A stretch of 64,000 bases of DNA. Source: Micromonospora sp. FIMYZ51. Lineage in GTDB: Bacteria > Actinomycetota > Actinomycetes > Mycobacteriales > Micromonosporaceae. A program made the position numbers and the translations under genes. The notes under the pieces are model-generated. The model saw only the letters and a program-made list of their open reading frames with translations. It ran no database searches and was not told the origin of the DNA. This document shows positions 32,877 to 40,437 of the stretch, piece after piece. Within the stretch, counting starts at the first letter, position 1. Each line of letters opens with the position of its first letter. The stretch spans positions 6,017,501 to 6,081,500 of the forward strand of contig NZ_CP134706.1 in assembly GCF_038246755.1 (NCBI RefSeq). Reading direction: 5' to 3'.

Positions 32877-33713
32877 TCAGCGCTCCGGCTCGTCGGCCGC
32901 GGCCTGCTGGTCGGCGGCGGTACGGGCGACCGCCTCCTCGCGTACCGCCTCCTGCTCCGAGCTGAGCGCGGCCTCGGCCTCCACGATGTGCCGCACCGCC
33001 GTGGCCACGTCGTCGGTGACGCAGATCAGCTCCAGGTCGACCGGCCCGATCTTGCCCTCCGCGGCCATGGTGTCGCGCAGCCAGTCGAGCAGCCCCTGCC
33101 AGTAGGCGGCACCCATCAGCACCACCGGGAACCGGGTGACCTTGCCGGTCTGCACCAGGGTGAGCGCCTCGAACAGCTCGTCCAGGGTGCCGAAGCCGCC
33201 GGGCAGCACGACGAAGGCCTGGGCGTACTTGACGAACATCGTCTTGCGCACGAAGAAGTAGCGGAAGTCGATCGCCAGGTCGACCCACTCGTTGATGCCC
33301 TGCTCGAAGGGGAGTTCGATGCCGAGCCCGACGGAGAGTCCGCCGGCCTCGCTGACGCCCCGGTTGGCCGCCTCCATCACCCCGGGGCCGCCGCCGGTGA
33401 TCACCGCGTATCCGGCACGGGCCAGGGCCGCGCCCACCGCCTCGGCAAGCTGACACTCGGGGCTGTCCGGCTTGCTCCGGGCGGATCCGAAGACGCTCAC
33501 CGCGGGCGGCAGGTCGGCGAGGGTGTCGAACCCCTCCACGAACTCGGAGAGGATGCGCAGCGCACGCCAGGCGTCCTTGGTCTTCCAGTCGGACCGCGTC
33601 CGCGAGTCGAGCAGCCCCTGGTCGGCAGTGCTGGTGGTGGCGGCCTGACGACGCAGCGTGACGGGGCCACGATGCCGCTCCCGCCCCGGTTCACGATGGT
33701 TGCTCTGGCTCAT
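32877..33713 (-). CDS. LOG-family protein (TIGR00730 type), long form
   Basis: ATG 33713, 278 residues. An N-terminal ~45-residue basic extension precedes the LOG domain: SVFGSARSKPDSP, TGGGPGVMEAANRGVSEAGG, FFVRKTMFVKYAQAFVVLPG and PGGFGTLDELFEALT. The C-terminal 35 residues are Ala/Glu-rich and probably coiled. This long subgroup is the type I/II actinobacterial LOG often called Rossmann-fold nucleotide-binding protein. It forms a tandem pair with the shorter paralogue downstream. Confidence 0.92.
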   Translation of the reverse strand: MSQSNHREPGRERHRGPVTLRRQAATTSTADQGLLDSRTRSDWKTKDAWRALRILSEFVEGFDTLADLPPAVSVFGSARSKPDSPECQLAEAVGAALARAGYAVITGGGPGVMEAANRGVSEAGGLSVGLGIELPFEQGINEWVDLAIDFRYFFVRKTMFVKYAQAFVVLPGGFGTLDELFEALTLVQTGKVTRFPVVLMGAAYWQGLLDWLRDTMAAEGKIGPVDLELICVTDDVATAVRHIVEAEAALSSEQEAVREEAVARTAADQQAAADEPER

Positions 33714-33806
33714 GAGAGCAACCGTAGTGGAGCCGCGACGAAGAACTCGACAAACACTTTGTGATCTTGTGCAACCAAATCGCTTTGCCGTACGTCTTAC
33801 TATTCA

Positions 33807-33819
33807 CATACCGGGTATG
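33807..33819. promoter_or_regulatory. Palindromic operator-like site
   Basis: CATACCGGGTATG, a perfect 6-bp inverted repeat around one base. It lies in an unusually AT-rich stretch (33755-33815, including TTACTATTCACATACC) between the divergent LOG gene and a small downstream gene. It resembles the CATAC/GTATG half-sites of the palindrome at 39696-39712. Confidence 0.45.
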
Positions 33820-33851
33820 CCCCGGCACGCAGGCTTCGGGGGAGGGACAGC

Positions 33852-34007
33852 GTGATCACCAGCAACGAACGGATCCGGATCCGACGACAGATGCAGCAGC
33901 GAATCCGCGACGTGGTGGCCGAGCGTCGCCGCGCCCGCCTGCTCGACAACTCGCCGGAACCACCGACCGAGACCACCGCCGCCGACTCGCACCTGACCAG
34001 CGTCTGA
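33852..34007 (+). CDS. Small basic hypothetical protein
   Basis: GTG 33852 with GGAGGG at 33841-33846, five bases upstream. The 51-residue product starts VITSNERIRIRRQMQQRIRD and is very Arg-rich and helical in its first 32 residues, ending in an acidic, Thr-rich tail (PEPPTETTAADSHLTSV). Third-position GC is high throughout, supporting real coding. No family recognised. It diverges from the LOG operon across the AT-rich promoter region. Confidence 0.66.
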   Translation: MITSNERIRIRRQMQQRIRDVVAERRRARLLDNSPEPPTETTAADSHLTSV

Positions 34008-34049
34008 CCTCAGCACCCGCCCGGCCGGACGGGAACCGAGCCGCGCGGC

Positions 34050-35123
34050 TCAGTCGCGGGAGAGCCAGCGGTGCAGGGTGGCGGCGCCGTCCCGGATCTT
34101 GCCGATCTCCACGTGTTCGTCCGGGTGGTGGGCCAGGTTGGGGTCACCCGGGCCGAAGTTCAACGCCGGAACGCCCATCGCCGCGAACCGGGCCACATCG
34201 GTCCAGCCCAGCTTCCCGATCGGCGCGGCACCCACCGCCGCCAGGAACTCCCGCGCGGCCGGTGCCTCCAGCCCGGGCAGCGCTCCGGCGGCGCTGTCGG
34301 TGACCGTCAACTCGTAGCCCGCGAAGATCTCGCGCAGGTGCGCCTCGGCCTCAGCCGGCGTACGGTCCGGCGCGAAGCGGTAGTTGACCCCGATCTCGCA
34401 CCGGTCCGGCACCACGTTCCCGGCCACCCCGCCGGAGATCCGCACCGCGTTCATCCCCTCGCGGTACTCGCAGCCGTCGATGGTGACCCGCCGCGCCTGG
34501 TATTCGGAGAGCCGCCGGAGCACCTCACCCGCCCCGTGCACCGCGTTGACCCCGTGCCACGAGCGGGCCGAGTGGGCCCGGACCCCGGTGGTGACCACGG
34601 TGGCCCGCATGGTGCCCTGGCAACCCGCCTCCACGACGCCGTACGTCGGTTCGAGCAGCAACGCGAAGTCCGCCGTCAGCCACTCGGGGTGCGTCTCGGC
34701 CACCAGGTGCAGCCCGTTGTACCTGGACTCGATCTCCTCCGCCTCGTAGAAGAAGTACGTGACGTCGTAGCGAGGGTCGGGCAGGGTCGCCGCCAGGTGC
34801 AGCGCGAAGGCCACCCCGGACTTCATGTCCGAGGTGCCGCAGCCGTACATCAGGTCGCCGCGCACGGTCGACGGGAAGTTGTTGTTGAGCGGGACGGTGT
34901 CCAGGTGCCCCGCCAGCACCACCCGGGACGACCGGCCAAGGTCGGTCCGGGCCATCACCGTGTTGCCGTGCCGGTAGGTGGTCAGGTGCGGCACCTTCCG
35001 CAGGACCTCCTCAACGCAGTCGGCGATGGCCTTCTCGTTGAGGGACACGGACTCGATGTCGACAAGCGCGCGGGTCAACGCCACCGGATCGGCGAGGACA
35101 TCGGGGGTAAGCGGGTTCTCCAT
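34050..35123 (-). CDS. dapE: Succinyl-diaminopimelate desuccinylase
   Basis: ATG 35123 (MENPLTPDVLADPVAL), 357 residues. Co-catalytic M20 metal sites are visible: LAGHLDTVPLN, GCGTSDMKSG, YEAEEIES (general base pair E-E) and the terminal HHPDEHVEI. The dimerisation lid contains GVRAHSARSWHG. It hydrolyses N-succinyl-LL-2,6-diaminopimelate in lysine/DAP synthesis. It is divergent from dapD, with 137 bp between the starts; dapC lies 10.5 kb further on. Confidence 0.95.
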   Translation of the reverse strand: MENPLTPDVLADPVALTRALVDIESVSLNEKAIADCVEEVLRKVPHLTTYRHGNTVMARTDLGRSSRVVLAGHLDTVPLNNNFPSTVRGDLMYGCGTSDMKSGVAFALHLAATLPDPRYDVTYFFYEAEEIESRYNGLHLVAETHPEWLTADFALLLEPTYGVVEAGCQGTMRATVVTTGVRAHSARSWHGVNAVHGAGEVLRRLSEYQARRVTIDGCEYREGMNAVRISGGVAGNVVPDRCEIGVNYRFAPDRTPAEAEAHLREIFAGYELTVTDSAAGALPGLEAPAAREFLAAVGAAPIGKLGWTDVARFAAMGVPALNFGPGDPNLAHHPDEHVEIGKIRDGAATLHRWLSRD

Positions 35124-35187
35124 GGTCCGCACGGTACCGTCACAACCGGCGACCGTCAGACGCGAGCCCGCCGGCCCTTCGGCGAAG

Positions 35188-35224
35188 CGCGCGGAGTGAG
35201 CTTGCGAGCCCCGCAGTCGCGAGC
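35188..35224. repeat. Single degenerate copy of the 59-bp repeat core
   Basis: GCGCGGAGTGAGC followed by TTGCGAGCCCCGCAGTCGCG, matching (minus a 5-bp CGGTT) the core of the units triplicated at 22672-22857. It lies in the dapE/dapD divergent spacer about 35 bp before the dapD start. A shorter trace (GGAGTGAGCG) is seen in the adnA/adnB junction near 28605. Confidence 0.8.
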
Positions 35225-35260
35225 AGCAGTCGGCACGAGATGAAAACGAGAGGTGAGTAA

Positions 35261-36220
35261 GTGACGTCCACACACTCCGCGTGGGGTATCGGCCTGGCCA
35301 CCGTCACCGCCGATGACCAGGTGTTGGACACCTGGTACCCGACCGGCAAGCTGGGCCTGGGCGAGCTGCCGTTGGTGCCCGGCGAGGACGAGGCCGACGT
35401 GCTGGACCTGCCGCCGGGCGCGATCGGCGAGCGGTCGCTGCCGGGTCTGCGTACCGTCCAGGTGGTCGCCGTGATCAGCTCGCTGGACGGCCCGATCTCC
35501 GACGCCGCCGACGCGTACCTGCGGCTGCACCTGCTCTCCCACCGCCTGGTGCGACCCAACGAGCTCAACCTCGACGGCATCTTCGGCAAGCTGGCGAACG
35601 TGGCCTGGACCTCCGCCGGCCCGTGTCCCCCCGAGCGGGTGGACGAGTTGCGCGTGATCGAGCGGGCCGCCGGCCGCCACCTGGCCGTGTACGGGGTGGA
35701 CAAGTTCCCCCGGATGACCGACTACGTGGTGCCCTCCGGGGTACGCATCGCCGACGCCGACCGGGTCCGCCTCGGTGCGCACCTCGCCGCCGGCACCACC
35801 GTGATGCACGAGGGCTTCGTCAACTTCAACGCCGGCACCCTCGGCACCTCGATGGTCGAGGGGCGGATCGTGCAGGGCGTGGTGGTCGGCGACGGCTCGG
35901 ACATCGGCGGCGGCGCCTCCATCATGGGCACCCTCTCCGGCGGCGGCACCGACAAGATCCGCGTGGGTGAACGCAGCCTGATCGGGGCGAACGCGGGCGT
36001 GGGCATCTCGCTCGGCGACGACTGTGTGGTCGAGGCGGGCTGCTACATCACGGCCGCCTCGAAGATCACCCTGCCGGACGGTCGGGTGGTCAAGGCCCGC
36101 GAACTCTCCGGCGTCGACGGCCTGCTGTTCTGGCGCAACTCGGTAAGCGGCGCGCTGGAGGCCCGGCCGCGTACCGGCCGTGGCATCGAGCTGAACGCCG
36201 CCCTGCACGCCAACGACTGA
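35261..36220 (+). CDS. dapD: Tetrahydrodipicolinate N-succinyltransferase, actinobacterial type
   Basis: GTG 35261 with GAGAGG upstream; 319 residues. N-terminal alpha/beta domain, then a left-handed beta-helix of hexapeptide repeats (about residues 160-290: [49 protein letters not shown]). A C-terminal segment [13 protein letters not shown] follows. It transfers succinyl from succinyl-CoA to tetrahydrodipicolinate. It matches the roughly 315-residue actinobacterial DapD rather than the shorter E. coli form. Divergent from dapE. Confidence 0.95.
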   Translation: MTSTHSAWGIGLATVTADDQVLDTWYPTGKLGLGELPLVPGEDEADVLDLPPGAIGERSLPGLRTVQVVAVISSLDGPISDAADAYLRLHLLSHRLVRPNELNLDGIFGKLANVAWTSAGPCPPERVDELRVIERAAGRHLAVYGVDKFPRMTDYVVPSGVRIADADRVRLGAHLAAGTTVMHEGFVNFNAGTLGTSMVEGRIVQGVVVGDGSDIGGGASIMGTLSGGGTDKIRVGERSLIGANAGVGISLGDDCVVEAGCYITAASKITLPDGRVVKARELSGVDGLLFWRNSVSGALEARPRTGRGIELNAALHAND

Positions 36221-36224
36221 GGTG

Positions 36225-36277
36225 TAAGGAGGGGCCCCTTCCTAACGCCTCGCGCATAGGAAGGGGCCCCGCTTAAC
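36225..36277. repeat. GGGGCCC palindromic repeat, copy 3
   Basis: On the minus strand GTTAAGCGGGGCCCCTTCCT, then CGAGGCGTTAGG, then AAGGGGCCCCTCCTTA. It lies between the convergent ends of dapD and the subtilase gene, 4 bp after the dapD stop and 6 bp before the subtilase stop. A terminator role for both genes is likely. Confidence 0.87.
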
Positions 36278-36282
36278 ACCGC

Positions 36283-39200
36283 TCAGCGCAGGCGGTACGC
36301 CTGGATGATCCGCTGGGTCACCGTGTTGCCGGCGGTGTCCCGGGCACTTGCCCGCAGCGACACGTGGCCGGTGCCGCGCGGATGCTGGACGGTGGCCTGC
36401 CAGCCGTCGCCACTCTTCTGCACCTTCGCCCGCTGCCAGTTCCGCCCGCCGTCGTAGGAGACCTCCACGGTCAGCGACGCGGTCCTCGCCGCCGGAGCAC
36501 CGGGCTGGCGCTGCACCGCGACCGGGATCACGAAGGACCGGCCGGCCGGCGCGGAGTGCCGCGCGTCCAACGTGGGCGTGAACCTGATCACCGAGGCCGG
36601 CAGCGGCAGCCACTCGTCACCCTGGACGTGTCGGGAGCGGAACGTCCAGGCGGCGGCGACCTCCGTGCTGAGGTCGGTGAAGCTGCGCTTCGCCGACGTC
36701 TCCAACCGGTAGTTGGCCGCCCGGGCGGGCACCTCGAAGAACCCATCGCCCGGGTACGCCGTCTCGTCGACAAGCTTGCCGTCGCGGTACAGGGCGGTAC
36801 GCGCCGCGTCGACGATCGACGCGCCGGCATGCTCCTGGGCGTCACCGTGCATCGGCAGGCTGAGCACGATCAGGTCACCCTGACGGGTGAGCCCCTGACC
36901 GGGCCACTGGCGAGCGGGGAAGGACGGCCCGTAGGGCGCGCCGTTCCAGGTGTCCTGGTACTGGCGACCGGCGCGGTACGCGGTCGGGTTCGACCACAGC
37001 AGGGTCACCGGGTCGAGCCACGGCTGCTCGGTCGGCGTACCGAACCACAGTTCGCTGGCGTAGCGCACCGTCCCGGTGTTGTAGTACTCGACCCGCTGCG
37101 CCGGTGCCGTGCCGAGCACCACCACCGCCCAGCCGCCCAGGTCGGGTTCGAAGACCGGAAAGACCAGCCGCTCGGTGAGCGTGCCCGGGGGCCCGCTCTG
37201 GAACGTCTGCCTGACGGTGGCCAGGTCGCGGCTGCGGTAGTGCTTGTTCAGGCCGTTCGGCATCCGCCCCTCGATGCGCTCGGCCAGCGCGTAGAAGTAC
37301 GGACTGTGCGCCACGTCCCGATCGGCGAACTGGGTGTTCACCGTGACGAAGAAGTGTTCCGCCGCCGCCGGCCGACCGAGCTGCCCGGTGCGGACGCTGT
37401 CGGCATCGGGGCCCACCACCCCGAAGATCGAGGCGCCTGCGTCGATCATGAAGGCCGCGTCGACGGCCACCATCGCCCGCTGGGCCGACCGGTCCGGCAC
37501 CGTCATCCGCACCGGCCCCGCATTGCGCGCGTCAGCCGTGACCGCGGTGTCCCGGGTCACCTCCAGCTCCGGCTGGACCACAAGCGTCTGAACCTCGCCA
37601 TCCGCCTCGATCACGTAGCTGGCCAGGCCGTACCGCCCCTTGGGTACGCGCACCTCGGCGGTGCCGTCCGGGTCGTACGCCAGGTAGTCGCTCAGGTCCG
37701 TCAGCCCGACCAGGAAGGTGGTGTGGTCGGACGTCACGGCACCGGCACGGTCCAGATGGCGCACGCTCACCGTGTAACTCTCCACCTCCTTGTGCACGGC
37801 CAACGGGGTGTTCACCACGGCGTCGCCGGCACGGGCGACGATCCGGCCGGTGTAGTGACCGTCCGGGGCGTCGATCGTGGTGTCGGCGGTGACGGTGGCC
37901 GACGCGGTGCCACCGGCCGGGACCACCACCTGCGCGGTGCTCAGCGAGAACATCTCCGCCGGCGCCGCTACCCCATCGGGACCAGCGGCCTGCACCGAGA
38001 GGTCCAGGGTGAGCGGTGCCGACCCGCTGTTGTGCCAGGTCAACTCGCGGACGACCGGCTCGTCGTCATCGTGCGGCCAGAGGGTACGCCCGAAGGAGAC
38101 GCTGGCCGGCTCGCTGAACAGCGACTGGGTGACGGCCCGGGCCAGGTCGACCCGACCGGCCCCCTGCTGGTACGCGGACAGTTCGGGATGGGGCCGGGCC
38201 GAGGCCATCAGGAGCGCCTTGAGTTGCGCTGCTGTGGCGTCGCCGCGCTGCTGGGCGAGCAACGCCGCCGAGCCGGCGACGTGTGGCGCGGACATCGAGG
38301 TGCCGGAGAGCGCGACGTACTGCTCTCCCACCGGCTCGCCGAGTTCGGTGCCCTGCCCTCGGGCGGCGACGATGTCCACGCCGGGCGCGGTGATGTCGGG
38401 CTTCAACCCGTCATCGCCGGTACGCGGGCCCTGGCTGGAGAAGTCGGCAAGCTCGTCGTCCCGGTCGACCGCGCCGACGGCGAGCGCCGCGTCCGCGCTG
38501 GCCGGCGAGCCGACCGTGCCGGCCCGGCCGCTGTTGCCGGCCGAGATCACGAAGAGTGCCCCGGTCTGCGCGGTGAGCGTGTTCACCGCCTCTTCCAGCG
38601 GGTCGAGCTGCGGAGTGTCGTATCCGCCGAGGCTCAGGTTGATCACGTCGGCCTGCTTGTCGACGGCGGCCCACTGCATCCCGGCCAGGATGGCCGACTC
38701 GGTGCAGCCGTACTCCTCGCAGACCTTGCCGGAGAGCAGTGTCGCGTCCGGCGCCACGCCGCGGTACCGGCCGCCGGAGGCGGCGCCGCTGCCGGCGATT
38801 ATCGACGCCACGTGGGTGCCGTGCCCGACGAGGTCGCCCGGTGCCTCCTCCTCGGTGAAGTTCTGTGCCTCGGCGACGCGCCCGGTCAGGTCCGGATGCG
38901 CGGCGTCGACGCCGGTGTCCAGCACCGCGACCCGTACCCCCTGACCGGTGAAGCCGGCCTGGTGGGCGGCGGGGGCACCGATCTGCGGCACGCTGTGCTC
39001 CAACGTCAGTTCGCGCCTGCCGTCGAGCCAGATCCGCTCGACACCCCCCGCCGCGTCGACGCGGGCGCCGGTTGCGGCGACGGCGGCCCAGACCTGGCCG
39101 GCCTGCCGCTTGTCGGCGCTGGCCGCGACACCACCGACGGCCGCCAGGTCGCGGGTGACGGTAAGCCCCTCGGGTGCGGCGGTACGCCGGGCCGCATCGG

Positions 39201-39636
39201 CGCGGTACGTCATGATCAGGGGCAGGTCGGCGCGGCGGGCGTCGTCGTAACCGGCGGCGATCAGGCCGGTCACGTCGAAGAGTCGGCGGTCGACCCGTCC
39301 GTCACGAATGAGCGGCAGGGCGTCCTGCGGCACCACCCAGAGGTGGTCCCGCTCTCGCCGGGTGAGGAAGGTGACGTCGGCACGTCCGGGCGCGGGGCGG
39401 ACGCTCGTCGCACCGGAGGCGCTCACGGTGACCCGGTCACCGGTGAGCAGCGTGACGGTGGTCGGCTTGTTGCTTCCGGCTGGGCGGTCGGCGTCCGTTC
39501 CCGCCGGGCCAGCCGCAGTGAGCTGGGCGGACGGTGGCGTGGTGGGTCGGTGCGGCGCGGCTGCGGCGACGGCCGGCGTGCCGAGCAGCAGTCCCACCAC
39601 GAGTCCACCGGCGGTCAGTTTGCTCTTCCGTGGCAA
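36283..39636 (-). CDS. Large secreted subtilisin-like serine protease (S8)
   Basis: TTG 39636 with AAGGAGG seven bases upstream; 1117 residues. Signal peptide MPRKSKLTAGGLVVGLLLGT with cleavage near AAAA (25-28). A propeptide-like region is followed by the catalytic triad D240 (VAVLDTGVD), H272 (GHGTHVAS) and S447 (SGTSMSAPHVAG), with oxyanion N368. About 600 residues of C-terminal beta-rich domains follow, including FN3-like (LTWHNSGSAPLTLDLSVQA) and a final SLTVEVSYDGGRNWQRAKV module. It is a typical Streptomyces/Micromonospora extracellular S8 peptidase. A perfect palindromic operator lies 60 bp upstream. Confidence 0.95.
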   Translation of the reverse strand: MPRKSKLTAGGLVVGLLLGTPAVAAAAPHRPTTPPSAQLTAAGPAGTDADRPAGSNKPTTVTLLTGDRVTVSASGATSVRPAPGRADVTFLTRRERDHLWVVPQDALPLIRDGRVDRRLFDVTGLIAAGYDDARRADLPLIMTYRADAARRTAAPEGLTVTRDLAAVGGVAASADKRQAGQVWAAVAATGARVDAAGGVERIWLDGRRELTLEHSVPQIGAPAAHQAGFTGQGVRVAVLDTGVDAAHPDLTGRVAEAQNFTEEEAPGDLVGHGTHVASIIAGSGAASGGRYRGVAPDATLLSGKVCEEYGCTESAILAGMQWAAVDKQADVINLSLGGYDTPQLDPLEEAVNTLTAQTGALFVISAGNSGRAGTVGSPASADAALAVGAVDRDDELADFSSQGPRTGDDGLKPDITAPGVDIVAARGQGTELGEPVGEQYVALSGTSMSAPHVAGSAALLAQQRGDATAAQLKALLMASARPHPELSAYQQGAGRVDLARAVTQSLFSEPASVSFGRTLWPHDDDEPVVRELTWHNSGSAPLTLDLSVQAAGPDGVAAPAEMFSLSTAQVVVPAGGTASATVTADTTIDAPDGHYTGRIVARAGDAVVNTPLAVHKEVESYTVSVRHLDRAGAVTSDHTTFLVGLTDLSDYLAYDPDGTAEVRVPKGRYGLASYVIEADGEVQTLVVQPELEVTRDTAVTADARNAGPVRMTVPDRSAQRAMVAVDAAFMIDAGASIFGVVGPDADSVRTGQLGRPAAAEHFFVTVNTQFADRDVAHSPYFYALAERIEGRMPNGLNKHYRSRDLATVRQTFQSGPPGTLTERLVFPVFEPDLGGWAVVVLGTAPAQRVEYYNTGTVRYASELWFGTPTEQPWLDPVTLLWSNPTAYRAGRQYQDTWNGAPYGPSFPARQWPGQGLTRQGDLIVLSLPMHGDAQEHAGASIVDAARTALYRDGKLVDETAYPGDGFFEVPARAANYRLETSAKRSFTDLSTEVAAAWTFRSRHVQGDEWLPLPASVIRFTPTLDARHSAPAGRSFVIPVAVQRQPGAPAARTASLTVEVSYDGGRNWQRAKVQKSGDGWQATVQHPRGTGHVSLRASARDTAGNTVTQRIIQAYRLR

Positions 39637-39695
39637 CTGATCCTCCTTCGTGGAGCGTCTCTGTCGACGAGGACTTCATCGACAGCTATCACTCA

Positions 39696-39712
39696 TGCAT
39701 ACTGAGTATGCA
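39696..39712. promoter_or_regulatory. Perfect 17-bp palindrome upstream of the subtilase and acetyltransferase genes
   Basis: TGCATACTGAGTATGCA: 8-bp arms with one central base. It sits in the only AT-rich part of the divergent spacer, 60 bp from the subtilase start and about 65-80 bp from the acetyltransferase start. The ATACTnAGTAT-like core resembles operators of PadR-type repressors, but no padR gene is next to it. It could control either or both genes. Confidence 0.6.
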
Positions 39713-39777
39713 ATGGAGAGTCAAGAGAAAAGTGTGGAAAGTCCGGATGTCGACCCGCGTGCGGCATGATCGGACGG

Positions 39778-40335
39778 ATGACATCCATGAAGGAACGCAT
39801 GCTCGCCGGGGAGCCGTACCTGGCCGACGATCCGGAACTGGTCGCCGAGCACCTCCACGCGCTGCGACTGATGGAGCGGTTCAACACCAGCCGCGTCGAC
39901 GACCCGGACGGCCGCCGGGCCGCACTTGTCGAGCTGCTCGGCGAGCTGGGCGAGGAGGCCGAAATCCGCCCACCGTTCTACTGCGACTACGGCTACCACA
40001 TCCGGATCGGGCCGCGCAGCTTCGTGAACTACCACGCGGTCTTCCTCGACGTCGCGCCGATCACCATCGGCGCCGACGTCCAGGTCGGACCGAACGTCCA
40101 GCTGCTCACCCCGACCCATCCGGTGGAGCCGGCGGCGCGGCGGGCGAAGTGGGAGGCGGGCAAGCCGATCACCATCGGCGACAACGTCTGGCTGGGTGGT
40201 GGCGCGATCGTGCTCGCCGGAGTCACCGTCGGCGAGAACACCGTGGTCGGCGCGGGCGCCGTGGTGACCCGCGACCTGCCGGCCAACGTGGTAGCTGTCG
40301 GCAATCCGGCGCGACCGGTACGCGAGATCAACTAA
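39778..40335 (+). CDS. Maltose/galactoside-type sugar O-acetyltransferase
   Basis: ATG 39778 (MTSMKERMLAGEPYLADDPE), 185 residues; ATG 39766 would add four residues. The N-terminal Mac domain (MKERMLAGEPY...) is followed by a hexapeptide left-handed beta-helix: IGPRSFVNYHAVFLD, ITIGADVQVGPNVQL, TPTHP (catalytic His), ITIGDNVWLGGGAIVLAGVT and VGAGAVVTRDLPANVVAVG. It acetylates sugars with acetyl-CoA and is cytoplasmic. Divergent from the subtilase across the palindromic operator. Confidence 0.94.
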   Translation: MTSMKERMLAGEPYLADDPELVAEHLHALRLMERFNTSRVDDPDGRRAALVELLGELGEEAEIRPPFYCDYGYHIRIGPRSFVNYHAVFLDVAPITIGADVQVGPNVQLLTPTHPVEPAARRAKWEAGKPITIGDNVWLGGGAIVLAGVTVGENTVVGAGAVVTRDLPANVVAVGNPARPVREIN

Positions 40336-40437
40336 CCTCGACAACTCCTCCACCTGCGAAAATACCTCTTTTGGGGGTGGCACTCCGGGCCAAAAACGAG
40401 CACTCTGGGTAATGGAGTCGTCACCAGGAGGCTTGTC

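Noticed and set aside
34050..36220. Lysine riboswitch between dapE and dapD
   Set aside because: The 137-bp spacer is occupied by the dispersed repeat core and shows no five-helix lysine-riboswitch-like architecture.
36364..39705. 1113-codon plus-strand open frame opposite the subtilase
   Set aside because: Same shadow pattern; the minus strand has the catalytic triad and signal peptide.
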